From assembly GCA_007844125.1 (NCBI GenBank), contig CM017568.1:10807732-10871731 (forward strand): a DNA stretch of 64,000 bases. Reading direction: 5' to 3'. Every line of letters begins with the position of its first letter. Positions within the stretch are counted from its first letter, which is position 1. Source of the DNA: Sinonovacula constricta (Eukaryota; Mollusca; Bivalvia; Cardiida; Solecurtidae). The position numbers were made by a program, and so were the translations under genes. Shown here one piece after another: positions 36,044-47,248 of the stretch. Below the pieces are notes generated by a model. That model saw nothing but the letters and a program-made list of their open reading frames with translations, had not been told where the DNA came from and did not search any database.

Positions 36044-36722
36044 GCAGTGGTACATAGTATTACATGTTCCCCAGAGCAGTGGTAGATAGTATAACATGTT
36101 CCCCGGAGCAGTGGTAGATAGTATTACATGTTCCCCAGAGTAGTGGTACATAGTATAACATGTTCCCCAGAAAAGTGGTACATAGTATTACATGTTCCCT
36201 AGAGCAGTGGTACATAGTATTACATGTTCCCCAGAGCAGTGGTACATAGTATAACATGTTCCCCAGAGCAGTGGTCGATAGTATAACATGTTCCCCAGAG
36301 AAGTGGTACATAGTATTACATGCTCCCCAGAGCAGTGGTAGATAGTATTACATGTTCCCCAGAGCAGTGGTAGATAGTATTATATGTTCCCCCGGAGCAG
36401 TGGTAGATAGTATTACATGTTCCCCAGAGCAGTGGTAGATAGTATTACATGTTCCCCAGAGCAGTGGTCGATAGTATTACATGTTCCCCAGAGCAGTGGT
36501 AGATAGTATTACATGTTCCCCAGAGCAGTGGTAGATAGTATTACATGTTCCCCAGAGTAGTGGTAGATAGTATTACATGTTCCCCAGAGCAGTGGTAGAT
36601 AGTATTACATGTTCCCCAGAGTAGTGGTAGATAGTATTACATGTTCCCCAGGGCAGTGGTAGATAGTATTACATGTTCCCCAGAGCAGTGGTAGATAGTA
36701 TTACATGTTCCCCAGAGCAGTT
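36044..36722. repeat. 32-bp minisatellite inside the MITE, about 21 copies
   Basis: Unit CCCCAGAGCAGTGGTAGATA then GTATTACATGTT. Single-copy counterparts in other family members are CCCAAAGCATTGGCCAGATA (26802) and CAGTGGAAAATATTGTTACA (24450). Confidence 0.95.
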
Positions 36723-36903
36723 GACTGTAATTTTCCTTAGACCTTTTCCCCATAATAAAATTATAATGTTATACTTGTATTTAAAGCCACTCAAAATATT
36801 ATCGTTCATTGAGCACATTGACGATTTTTCCTTTCTGGCAGCAGTGGTTACTGTATTTTGAAAGGCACGTGACATCAGGCGTGAAGATAGGACTGGATAG
36901 TCC
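36723..36903. other. Spacer between two MITE family 1 copies
   Basis: Unique AT-rich sequence, no feature. Confidence 0.4.
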
Positions 36904-37391
36904 TTTAAAGGTGAAATCCGACAGTTTGGACCATTTTTTCTTAAATAAACAAATGAGTTATTTTTACCCGAAAAGGTCTAGCAATATGCTGTTCATTAGT
37001 GCTCTAGATCTGTGTTAACAGTGAAGCATAAATCCCCATTTGGCATTGCAAAGAAGAATTTCTTATCTGAGCCACGCTGCAGAGATAGCTATTTTTAACT
37101 TGGAAAACCACGTGGCGACTTCCTTTTGAGATCACGTTATAATGTCATCCGGGTAGCGAATATATATTTTTTCGCAGAGGTCGCTATTGTGCTTATTTAT
37201 TTAATTTGATATTATATACATTTTGAGTGTGTTTTTGTCGCAATTAGTTCAGTCGAACAATATAGGAAGTAATCAAAGTCTTTACTAAGACCAATGGATG
37301 AATGTATGCATATTATGTCTAAATTCCCCAAAACAGTTAGAAAATGTTGCTTAATGCATTTGATAAAAACCGATTGTCGGATACCACCTAT
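36904..37391 (+). mobile_element. MITE family 1, full-length copy
   Basis: Start TTTAAAGGTGAAATCCGACA, end GATTGTCGGATACCACCTAT. All internal blocks are present and unexpanded: CTCTAGATCTGTGTTAACAG, ATCTGAGCCACGCTGCAGAG, AAAACCACGTGGCGAC, TGTCATCCGGGTAGCG, and CCCCAAAACAGTTAGAAAAT as the single-copy form of the 32-bp array. About 488 bp; the best reference copy in the window. Confidence 0.8.
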
Positions 37392-37482
37392 AACATCACT
37401 TGTTTGCGTTAGTCATTCAGACCGGCGTAGATACAGTGACTATTGCAATCACATGGTTTATAGTACCAAAGAACCCTAACCT

Positions 37483-37731
37483 AGTCGAAACTCTTCGGAT
37501 AATTCCGTCTTCGGTATCATCTTGTTCGGAAGTTAGGAAAAACAATGGAGTTGATATATTTGTTTCGACATCTGTAAGCACTCGGAACACCTTGGGACTG
37601 AGAATAGGAAATATTCAAGTAGTTACGAATGACTCACCAGAAAAGTAGTTCAACCTAGAAATATGGCCGAGATGATCCAACTACCTACATACATCCGAGA
37701 GATTCGTATATTATCCGAGCTGTTCCGAATG
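37483..37731 (+). mobile_element. MITE family 2, short copy C
   Basis: Start AGTCGAAACTCTTCGGATAA, end TTATCCGAGCTGTTCCGAAT. Shares ATATGGCCGAGATGATCCAA then CTACATACATCCGAGAGA with copy B. About 250 bp. A lone terminal repeat AATCGGAACGCCTCGGATAA lies at 37837-37860. Confidence 0.7.
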
Positions 37732-38044
37732 TTCAGCAACGATAACATCGAACATCAGCATAAAAACTGACTAGTATATGCGACGCCATGAGGACAAAAG
37801 ACTGCAAATGTGACGCTAACAGATATCAGTTGTATTAATCGGAACGCCTCGGATAATTCGCGAATGTCTGACATGGCAAACACCGCGAAAATAAACACGT
37901 CGGTGCTTATGACGGCATCAAAACTACAAAGATAAACGTTTTATTATCTCTACTGAAAATGCCGCAACAGTTACCTAACGGGATATGAACAGTTTAATTG
38001 ATAAATGAACGTTTATCGGATGAAATAACTCTAAACACTACGCC
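37732..38044. other. Spacer with a solo MITE family 2 terminus
   Basis: Contains the isolated 24-bp terminus at 37837-37860. Otherwise nothing. Confidence 0.5.
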
Positions 38045-38535
38045 TATGTGACCTAAGATATGGCGACTGGGTATGTGACACTAAGATATGGCGATTGTAT
38101 ATGTGACGCTAAGATATGACGACTGGGTATGTGACACTAAGATATGGCGACTGGGTATGTGACACTAAGATATGGCGACTGTATATGTGACGCTAAGAGA
38201 TACCTACTGTATATGTTACGCTAAGAGATGGCGACTGTATATGTGATGCTTAGAAATGGTGACTATATATGTGACGCTAAGAGATAGCGACTGTATACGT
38301 TACGCTTAGAGATAGCGACTGTATATGTGACGATAAGATAGGGCGACTGTATATGTGACCTGCATGGAGCTAAGAGATTGCATCCGTATGTATTCCACTA
38401 AGAGATGGCGACTGTATAAATAAAGATACGAGATGGCGCCTTTATGTGTTGTACTTACAGATGGCGGCTGAATGTATGTAGCTAAAAGCTATATAGGTTT
38501 CGCTGAGTGATGGCGACTGTAAATGTGACGCCAAA
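38045..38535. repeat. 28-bp minisatellite in the MGAT4-like 3' flank/UTR
   Basis: About 16 imperfect copies of AGATATGGCGACTGGGTATG then TGACACTA. It begins about 30 bases downstream of the MGAT4-like stop codon, so it would form the 3' UTR unless polyadenylation occurs almost at once. Confidence 0.9.
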
Positions 38536-38563
38536 AGCGGCGCCGATGAAACAACAGCACTAT

Positions 38564-39756
38564 TCAGACCAGTAAAATAACTTCCCTGATTATTAGCCAG
38601 GTTTTGTTTCTTTTCGTTAGCAATATTTTTAAACACCATATGTTTTTCGGTATTGCCGTACCGGTTGCTTGAGTGTCTACCTCGCCATTGACAAAAGTTG
38701 TCAAATGTTTAAGTCCTACACATTGAACCTCTGATTGAAAGGACTTCCCAGTCGGTTTTGCAATTTCTGTTGAATACATCAGCATCCCACCTACCAAAGA
38801 ATCCAGTTTCTTCGTGTCGTCTCCAGTAACGATAATTATTCTCGAAAAATTCCACGCCCGCTCGAACTGGAGTTGAAAGTAGTCCCCTCTGGTTGGGGTA
38901 TGCGCCCAAAGATACGTATTCACGTCATTGTCATAAGCCGAGTCAACGGAATAGTTCTTAACCAAAATTAGGCTAGTCCTTATTTTTGCCGGTGGATTAT
39001 CTCCCTTTGGCCAGTAGTTCAGAAGCTCTTTAGCTTTGTAGGATGCAGCATCCTTGAAATGCGTGTCCATCGCCGGCATGAGTTTGTTTTCCAGTGATGA
39101 GAATTTCCCAAGATGCTGGAACAGGCTGTATTTGGAATGATATGCTCGTTGCTGTCCGTTGGCAAGCCTGAGTTTACCGAGTAGTAGATCACACGGCATC
39201 GAGTCGAAGTACATGAGGAAATAACGAGCGGATTTCATTAAGTCCTTCGAGTGAAACAGTTTGCCGATAAAACCAAGAAAAGAGAACTCCAAGAGAAACC
39301 AGTGCTCATGTTGATAAACCTTCACGTAATATCTGATATCATTAAAGAACCCACTGGCAGAAATAACATCGTCCTCTAACTGCATATAATAAAATGAAAT
39401 ATTTGCTGAGTACATAAACAGGTACGCGTAATCTATATTCTGCTTTGCGCGCCATTTTAATCTAGAAGGGGCGTCATTATATGTTCTCCGGACATGTTCT
39501 AGATCCGGATACATCTCTAGAGATGGGATGATGACCTGTATAAATCCATTATCACAAAACTGTTTATAAGCCATGTAAACTTTCCTTGCAATAAACTCGT
39601 TATATGTTGTGTTAAAATCCGACAGCATCACAACGATGGTTGTCATATTCAGCTCTAAACTATCAGTGTTCTGAATCAAAGAGTTGAGTGTGTCAAACAG
39701 ATAGATATGATCGGTGTTAGGTCGGCGTACTGACGGAATGCCTATGGTCAAAAACC
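38564..39756 (-). CDS. MGAT4: MGAT4-like gene, last exon (catalytic domain)
   Basis: Acceptor TTTTTTAATTTCAG precedes GGTTTTTGACC. About 397 uninterrupted codons cover the whole catalytic and C-terminal region, from GFLTIGIPSVRRPNTDHIYL to the stop after IIREVILLV. The EDDV motif lies about 125 residues into the exon. No disruption seen; the open frame and intact motifs suggest a working gene. Confidence 0.95.
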
Positions 39757-42700
39757 CTGAAATTAAAAAATAATTACAGTCAAACTCTTGTACAACACTT
39801 CTTTTTGTGGCGTAGCTCTCTAACCTTGACCTTGTGTGCATGTGGTGACGCCGGGTAAGCCCGAATGAATATCACAGCGACTCTCATTACTACTAGATAA
39901 CACCGTTTACCGAATTGTTCCGTTAACATGAAATTGTTTAAGGTGTGTGGGTGTATGATGGGGGAGTGGGGGGCGTAAGAGCGTGCGTGCGTGCGTCTGT
40001 GTGTGCGCGCGCGTGCGTGCGTGTGTGTGTGTGTGCGTGTGTGTATGTGTGTGTGTATTTGAGTGAGGGGGGGGGGGGGGGTAATCGAGAACATTAACAA
40101 TGCAAAATTAGTTCTTCACAGTACTTGCTTGTATAATGCATGAAACATCATTACATCCTGTTATGGATTTTTAAATAAGAAGTCTTAACTAAGAGACGCA
40201 ACTGGAGCGAGCGACTGCTGTTAGAAATGTAGAAAAATATTACGGTGTCTCAGTACTGAACAGCTCATTTTCTCAGAGAAAGATCAATAAATCTTGTCAA
40301 TGAATGCCTCATTAACGCCGCATATATTGTGTAATGTAAAGATATGTCTTATATTTCATTTGACGTTTCACTTTGAGACGACAGACTGAATTGAGGCGGT
40401 ATTGACATAAAAGAAGAGTCTAATTCATTGGAATTGTTCACTACCTTGGTTATTCTCTTTTTTAAAGAAATTTGAAGAAGTTTACTTTAATTCTAGAGCG
40501 TTATTAATGTGTCTCAATTTGATTAGTTAAACTGGAAATGCATAGTTAATCAATCATGTTTATGATCAAACTTATATATATATAATAAAATTCTATAGTT
40601 AAATTCATTTACAAGGAAAAACAACGTGTTCTTCAATATGCAAGGCCAGTACACATACTTATTGGTTGATTGATTGATTGATTGATTGGGTAAGTGAGTG
40701 AGTGAGTGAGTGAGTGAGTGAGTGAGTGAGTGAGTGAGTGAGTGAGTGACGGAGTGACGGAATGAGTGACGGAGTGAGTGAGTGGGAGTCGGTTGATGCC
40801 GACATGCGGAGTCAAAGAGGGATGATGCGACTCTATAGAATGAAATAGGATGGTGCGTATATTATTACATCTTATGGCCAAACAAAATGGCGGACACTAA
40901 ATTGAAGTAAGAATTTATCTATCGAAGTTGTTTGTTGTTGTTTCGACTAATGTCAAGACAACAAATGCTTACTGTATAAAAACATGTGGATTGTACATAA
41001 AATATGATGTGTGTATAGGAGCAGATATAGGGAATATAACTTAAATACCTTTTATATCGGTAGAAAATGACATTACAGACAGTGTCAACTTTTAGTGAAC
41101 AAGTGTAGTTTGCAACTTAGTAACAAAATGTACATAATTAGGTGGAAAGGATTATTGTGTCGCTGTGATATATTAAAATAATATACAACAAAACAGTGGT
41201 TAGATATACCTTTATATGGACGAAATTTCCCGTATTTTAAAGGGTAATATGGCGGCTTAAGAAATGCTGTCTGCCGAAGGTGTAAAGGCGGAAGCTTGCT
41301 GTCGTTTTGGTGAACCGTCCCACCGAATGCACGGTTCCATGCTTTATCTCCTGGGCTAAAGGTAAGTCGACTATTCACTCTGTCCCGGCGTTTATGTATC
41401 GGAGCCTGCGAATTATATAAGATGAATTTATAGAAAATCTATGGAGACGCTCAAAACATATAGGGTAGAGGTATACTTCTGTTATTAAAAAATTGCTAGA
41501 AATATGTTAGTAATTCATTAAAAAGCTACAAAATCCAAATCGTGCGCGTTCTTATGCCGGACCGAACATGAGTCAGCCCAGGGGCCATGCGCAAAAAAAT
41601 AGTCCTATATTAAAGGATCAATGTTTGAAAGATGCATTAAATATTTCGCCCAACACACGATTGTATGGCGTCAGTTAACGTGATCAGACCCATTTTCTGT
41701 AGATTCTCCGCATCATAGGTTAAATGTGCAAAATGCATCTCTTTTTAATAATGAATGAAACCATTAGATGAATTAAACAACTTGCAGATGTATACGGGCT
41801 GCTGGATTAGTGACGGATTCTATTTTAAGTAACAAGGCTTTAAAGCTTCATGTCAGATGGCTCCTGTCCCTATAATGAATATTTTTTCTAAGTTTATATT
41901 GAATAAATAAAGGCCTCGAACATATAGACCACAGAAAATGAAAATAAAACACGTAACATCAACCTACAATTAGAGGAGGCAGTGGAAGGGGGTCAGTGTA
42001 ATAGCCGTCTGCGAATACGATCAGCTTCTGCTTGGTAGGCCAGTTATAACTAGCCCCGCATCCATTATTAATAGACGCTGTTAGCGTCACGTGATCAGGA
42101 CGCTAAGACATTTTCAGTAAACAAGTAAAGCTTGTGTAAGACCATGACTCGGCATCTTCATGAATCGCTTCATTCTCTCACCAGAGGGCGTGCTACACAA
42201 GTTTCGTGCTACACAAGTTTCGCTTACACCTCTGCCCGTAGTATACAACGCCCGGTGTACAAGATTCTTGTACAAAATAAAGATAATGAATAAAATGCTC
42301 GTGAGATTATTTTGATCTCTGTATGTTTTACTTAAAATGAAAATGGGTATTTTTATTTTTTTTAGAACAATGTTTAAGATATATTTTAACCCAAATTTTC
42401 GGAGAACTCTTTTGCGACATGTGACGATAGAATATCACGTGTATGAGAACTACTTTTCCCGGCGTTGACAGAGGTGTAAGCGAAACTTGTGTAGCACGCC
42501 CTCTGGTGAGAGAATGGAATCGCTTAAACAAAGAGAAACATGTCGTCTGGAGCAGGCAAGGTCATAGGCAATGCAATGGCCATTAAAGTCCGAGCACGAA
42601 AACGGGTAGCGAAAGTAGCACTTGTGATGATTGTAGTAAAACGCAAACACTGACGTGTTCCGAAAGTGAAACAACAGTCGAAATCAAACTACGAATTTTA

Positions 42701-45700
42701 CTGTTGTTTATCGGGATTTCTATAAGGACTGGCTCACCATATACCCGTGGCTGCAGTTTGACAGTGATAAAATGACGTGTGCATGCAATAAGCACTGCTG
42801 AGTGAAAAGACAACCCATTTACCCAATATTACATGTACCAACAGATATTACCAAATATCTTCTACTGTTTCTTGTAGTCTACACTAAGACGTTTAGAGAT
42901 GAAACAATTCCAGGAAATGCTGTAAGCACCCAAACTTTAGTACAAGGAACTGCACTGTGTGAGGTATTGTATACAAGTTGGTATAACTATATGACATATA
43001 TTAGTCCAATAAAAAATCAAAATTAATTAAAATCCTTTTTTACAATTCACTATTATACAAATCATAGTCAGAATTCCTAACTGTTTCATTTTATATATCA
43101 CGACTGTGTACTATCTTAAATCAGGCTTAATAGACATTTGTATTACATAAACAATTTGTTGTAGTGCAAATGTAACTTGCTTACTTAACATTAATATAAC
43201 ATGTTTCATGTATATAAAGATTAACAGAAGTAAATCAATTGGAACATAAAAGTATATATAAAAGAAAAAAAGGAATTATGCCTTCTGGTTTGATTTTATT
43301 TCTGGCCACAACATAAATATCGTGTAGATTGGTGGGTACGAGCTATCAGCTTAACACACTGGGCTAACATTCTAATGGGCTAACATTCTAATGGGCTAAC
43401 TTTCTAATGGGCTAACATTCTAATGGGCTAACATTCTAATGGGCTAACATTCTAATGGGCTAACATTCTAAGATGTTTAATAGTGATGTTCAACTTGTTG
43501 TTCTTCTTTACTTTCATGTGACCTTATCATTACAGACCATCTTCAGAAAACAGGCTTCACTTGTTACAGACATGGGAAGGGAAATGGAATCTTCCAATGA
43601 AAGTACTGCAAGGATACGTTTCTTCAGGAAGATAACTACTTATTCCTTCATAGCAACAACAGATCTTCTAATAGACATCATACCCATGGTTACCCAGCTG
43701 TGTTTGTTCTTCCAGAAAGAAGACATTGACCTTGCCATGCTTCGACCCAGTGTAAGCAGTGTTGTCAAAAAGTATGAATGGATATAAAGAAATGATGGAA
43801 CATATTTTTCTGAAATTGTGTGATCAAAATTAAAGTGTTTATTGACTCACATTTTTGCAAATTATTTCCTTTTCATTTCCTAATTTATTTGTTAATTATA
43901 CTTGTATAACTCAAGTGAAGCAAAGTTGTTGATGGCAGTAGGAAACAATGAATAAATTGTTGTTGTTAATATTTTTTTCATCAAGACAGTTTGCCTACAT
44001 CAAATACCTGTATTAATATATTACCCCTGTTGTGAGGAATTTTGGGAAAATTTTTACATACACCCACACTTAAGTCTAATTAAAGGCGATTTTGAACACC
44101 ACCTCAGTTGTTAGACATATCAAATTGTGAGAAAATTGCTCTTATTATTCATTCTTTCCAAATCTTCCGATAGGCATTATATGAATTTCTGGTAAAAATG
44201 TCACAGCAAATTATGCGGATGATATAATGTCATCTCAAAAGATAGTGTTAGTTTGAAATAGCTAACTGTGCAGCTAGACTTAGATAGACATTCCCTATTT
44301 GTCACTTTTCACATACATGTGGGGCGCCGTGGAATTACTGACTTGAGACTTCTCAGCCCCTCACTGCATGTGTTCGAGTCCATGTCTCGTACAGATTTTT
44401 TGACGAATATTAGGAAAGGCGCAGATTTTTAGTAATAAAATGAAGATAACACTTTGCTTTCATTTCTCCTTTCTGTAGAACATTCAACTTTTTTTAACCA
44501 AAAAGCAACATTTTCCTGCTCAAAGTAAAAGCCTGGTGCATTTAAGAAGTTGCTGCAGTATATAAAAGACCTATACAAAGGTTTGTGTTGTATATGACTT
44601 AATGTCTATGCTTTATACATTGTTCTAGATTGATACAAGTCTGTATTAGTATGATGAGATGAGCAATCTCTGTACGCCTTTGTTAACCTACAGTTTATGC
44701 AACACAATTACTTCTTTAAATTCATGCTTTAGTAATTTCATTCCTGACTTTGTATAAAGATTTTGTTTTAATCAATCCCATTTGAAAGACTAATGTCTAA
44801 TTAATAGAGCCATTACTTTTGTATCTAAAGCATGACTTATTATTTTAGAATATTGCAAATAATTCTTAAATCCGTTTCCTTTGCAGTTATGCATAGATTT
44901 GTATTAATACTACAAAATGTGTTCACATTCCTACACTACTTCAGGCCTGACACTGTTTGTACAAGTGAAACCACAATAGCCGCATATAGAAAAAAAAATT
45001 CACCTTATTTACTATTCATATGGTTAATTTGCCATTTGGAGCGTGCTTTGTTTTATTTTGTTTGATTGTTTTCTAAAAAAACACATTTGCCATGATTATG
45101 AAACTTTGTAAGCATTTTATATACATTGTGATGACTACCTACCTTGCGATCTTCAGCTATGTCATGGAAGCCCATATCCGACAGGTCAGTGAAATGTACA
45201 TCATCATCCAGTTTCAGGCCTGATTCTGAAATGTGTCAGCAATGAATACTTATCTTTCAACATCAGGGCAGATTTTGAAATGTGTCACCATTGATAATTG
45301 ACCGTTCTGAAATGCGTCACCATTGAACATTGACCTCTCTCAAATGCGTCACCATTGAACATTGACCTTTCTGAAATGTGTCACCATTGAACATTGACCT
45401 TTCTGAAATGTGTCACCATTGAACATTGACCTTTCTGAAATGTGTCACCATTGAATATTGACCTTTCTCAGATGTGTCACCATTGAACATTGACCGTTCT
45501 GAAATGTGTCACCATTGAACATTGACCTTTCTGAAATGTGTCACCATTGAACATTGACCTTTCTGAAATGTGTCAGCATTGAACATTGGCCTTTCTGAAA
45601 TGTGTCACCATTGAACATTGACCTTTCTGAAATGTGTCACCATTGAACATTGACCTTTCTCAAATGCGTCACCATTGAACATTGACCTTTCTGAAATGTG

Positions 45701-46903
45701 TCACCATTGGACATTGACCTTTCTGAAATGTGTCACCATTGAACATTGACCTTTCTGAAATGTGTCACCATTGAACATTGACCTTTCTCAAATGTGTCAC
45801 CATTGAACATTGACCTTTCTCAAATGTGTCACCATTGAACATTGACCTTTCTGTAATGTGTCACCATTGAACATTGACCTTTCTCAAATGTGTCACCATT
45901 GAACATTGGCCGTTCTGAAATGTCTCAGCACTGAACATTTAACTTTCTGCTTCCGGCCAGATTCTAAAATATGTCAACATTAAACATTTATTTTTCTGAA
46001 ATGTGTCACAACATTTATCTTTCTGAAATGTTTCGCTATTGAATTTTATCTTTCTGAAATGTGTCACTATTGAATTTTATTTTCCTGAAATGTGTCACTA
46101 TTGAACATTTATATTTCAGAAATGTTTCACTATTGCACAATTACCTTTCATGTGTCACTATTAAACATTTATCTTTCTACAATGTGTCACTATTAAACAT
46201 TTATCTTTCTGAAATGTTTCACTATTGAACATTTATCTTTCTGAAATATGTCACTATTAAACATTAATCTGTCTGAAATGTGTCACTATTAAACATTTAT
46301 CTTTCTGAAATGTGTCACTATTGAACACTTCTCTTTCTGAAATGTGTCACTATTGAACATTTATCTTTCTGAAATGTGTCACTTTTGATCATTTATCTTT
46401 CTGAAATGTGTCACTATAAAAAATTTATCTTTCTGAAATGTGTCACCATTAAACATTTATCTTTCTGAAATGTGTCACGATTGAACATTTATCTTTCTGA
46501 AATGTATCACTATTGAACATTTATTTTTCTGAAATGTGTCACTATTAGACATTTATCTTTCTGAAATGTGTCACCATTGAATATTTATCTTTCTGAAATG
46601 TGTCAGCATTGAACATTTATCTTTCTGAAGTGTGTCGCCACTGAACATTTATCTTTCTGAAATGTGTCACTATTGAACATTTATCTTTCTGAAATGTGTC
46701 ACCATTGAACATTAGTCTTTCTCCTTCAGTTCGGTAAATCAAAAATACCACATGTCGCGATTGACGTTTTTATCATCAAATTTCTAACAACTACTCACTG
46801 TTCTGCGAGATAAGGTACAAAACCTGAAGGCTTCCAAATAAAAGAATGAGAACAAACGCCGTCCGGATGATGTCAGTCTTCGGAGCGAGCTTCATTTTTC
46901 TTC
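38564..46903 (-). CDS. MGAT4: MGAT4-like alpha-1,3-mannosyl-glycoprotein 4-beta-N-acetylglucosaminyltransferase (GT54)
   Basis: Golgi enzyme family that adds the beta-1,4 GlcNAc branch to the alpha-1,3 mannose arm of N-glycans, using UDP-GlcNAc. Visible coding exons: 46799-46895 (signal anchor), 45143-45225, 41210-41355 and 38564-39756. Family motifs: FLTIGIPSVRR, YYMQLEDDV (metal/nucleotide-sugar binding), FSFLGFIGKLFHSKDL, LFQHLGKFSSLE and a C-terminal domain ending in WCLKILLTKRNKTWLIIREV. Phases fit between exon 1 and exon 2 (A + AA) and between the last two exons (G + GG). Exon 2 ends in phase 0 while the 41355 exon needs two incoming bases, so at least one small exon between 41356 and 45142 is unidentified. 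The A, B, C or D paralogue is not decided; the symbol is family level. Confidence 0.9.
39757..41209. other. MGAT4-like intron with simple repeats
   Basis: Contains an imperfect (GT)n/(GC) tract and poly-G at 39966-40081, and a (GAGT)n tract at 40691-40787. No other gene. Confidence 0.6.
41210..41355 (-). CDS. MGAT4: MGAT4-like gene, stem-region exon
   Basis: Acceptor CGACTTACCTTTAG, donor GTATATC after CCATATAAAG. Encodes PGDKAWNRAFGGTVHQ, then KLPPLHLRQTAFLKPPYYPL and KYGKFRPYK, the Pro-rich lead-in to the catalytic domain. The leftover G joins GG of the next exon. Confidence 0.85.
41356..42170. other. MGAT4-like intron with a dispersed repeat at 41957-42040
   Basis: The plus-strand copy of the dispersed repeat (ACATCAACCTACAATTAG, GGCAGTGGAAGGGGGTCAG) lies at 41957-42040. 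The missing MGAT4 exon may be in this interval, but I cannot identify it. Confidence 0.5.
42171..42516. mobile_element. MITE with 9-bp target-site duplication (Mutator- or Merlin-like)
   Basis: Bounded by GAATCGCTT at 42162-42170 and again at 42517-42525, a perfect 9-bp direct repeat. Terminal inverted repeats begin CATTCTCTCACCAGAGGGCG and end with its exact complement; they run about 47 bp. The left arm carries an extra tandem 16-mer (TGCTACACAAGTTTCG twice, the right arm once). The interior is AT-rich and non-coding. A 9-bp duplication points to a MULE-type or Merlin-type transposase. Intact ends suggest a recent insertion. Confidence 0.9.
42526..43364. other. MGAT4-like intron, no feature
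   Basis: AT-rich, nothing recognised. Confidence 0.4.
43365..43471. repeat. 16-bp tandem repeat, about 6-7 copies
   Basis: GGGCTAACATTCTAAT repeated head to tail, nearly perfect. Confidence 0.95.
43536..43787 (+). pseudogene. ZNF862/KIAA1586-like (hAT-derived) protein fragment
   Basis: After an acceptor-like CATTACAG, about 83 codons read TIFRKQASLVTDMG, then RIRFFRKITTYSFIATTDLL, IDIIPMVTQLCLFFQKEDID and LAMLRPSVSSVVKKYEWI, then stop. The pattern (F-x-F-I-A-T, D-x-x-P, L-x-x-x-F-Q-x-E-D-x-D, P-S-V) is that of hAT-transposase-derived zinc-finger proteins common in invertebrate genomes. No zinc finger, no hATC domain and no neighbouring exon is present. It is antisense inside the MGAT4-like gene and read as an orphan fragment of a transposon-derived gene. 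Confidence 0.6.
43788..45142. other. MGAT4-like intron with a SINE-B head
   Basis: Apart from the SINE-B head at 44325-44412, it is AT-rich without recognised exons. Confidence 0.45.
44325..44412 (+). repeat. SINE-B head fragment
   Basis: GCGCCGTGGAATTACTGACT, then CTCAGCCCCTCACTGCATG and the B box TGTTCGAGTCCATG parallel the head of the copy at 61668. The body is absent. Confidence 0.55.
45143..45225 (-). CDS. MGAT4: MGAT4-like gene, exon 2 (luminal stem)
   Basis: Acceptor TGACACATTTCAG, donor GTAGGTAG. Encodes an acidic stem segment (KSGLKLDDDVHFTDLSDMGF then HDIAEDRK). The acceptor is identical to the repeated unit of the minisatellite that fills the preceding intron. Confidence 0.75.
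45226..46735. repeat. 32-bp minisatellite built from a 3' splice site, about 47 copies
   Basis: Unit on the plus strand GAACATTGACCTTTCTGAAA then TGTGTCACCATT. On the gene (minus) strand each unit reads GACACATTTCAGAAAGGTCA, i.e. the same TGACACATTTCAG acceptor that precedes MGAT4 exon 2, followed by a weak AAAG/GTCAAT donor-like site. Two blocks: TTGACC-type units (about 45290-45940) and TTTATC-type units (about 45950-46720). The array takes up nearly all of the 1573-bp intron. Confidence 0.95.
46799..46903 (-). CDS. MGAT4: MGAT4-like gene, exon 1 (start and signal anchor)
   Basis: Coding from the ATG at 46895-46893; the exon starts at about 46903 after an acceptor TTTAATTCACAG, so an untranslated exon lies further upstream. 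Encodes MKLAPKTDIIR followed by the hydrophobic anchor TAFVLILLFGSLQVLYLI: short basic tail, single helix, the usual type II Golgi topology. Donor GTGAGT. Confidence 0.8.
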
Positions 46904-47149
46904 CTGTGAATTAAACAAACAAATGACAATAATAATCTGTGTCAGTAAATGGTTATTAGAAAAGCGTTTTGTTAGTTGGTGTTACCAGCGGGAATATTAA
47001 TTAGTTTTAAATGTTGTATCCTGCACTTTGAGAAGGAAATAACATCGAAGAAAGTGTAAACAACGTTTAATTGACTTAAATGGTCCTATTTAAAACTGCT
47101 GGATTTTATTCTAGATTAGTTTTTGGGTTACCTTAAAACACACACACGC

Positions 47150-47248
<99 letters not shown>

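Larger units (their letters stand above)
35459..36722 (+). mobile_element. MITE family 1 copy carrying two internal tandem arrays
   Basis: Start AAGGTGCTATCCTCCAGTTC; block ATGATCTAAGTGAAATGTGA; then the family segment CATTACAAACATGT is expanded to about 12 copies; then ATTTTCTATCCAAGCCACGA, AACTATGTGATAAC, CTCCGACGTCGGTATATAAT and AGACTAAAGTATGAGTTTAT; then the segment CCCCAGAGCAGTGGT plus ATTACATG is expanded to about 21 copies. No 3' terminal repeat follows the second array. Confidence 0.8.

Noticed and set aside
36044..36722. 32-bp repeats resembling a CRISPR array
   Set aside because: No spacers; the unit derives from a MITE segment present once in sister copies.
42328..42674. Minus-strand frames that might supply the missing MGAT4 exon
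   Set aside because: They fall in or overlap the MITE at 42171-42516 and show no MGAT4-like residues or matching phase.
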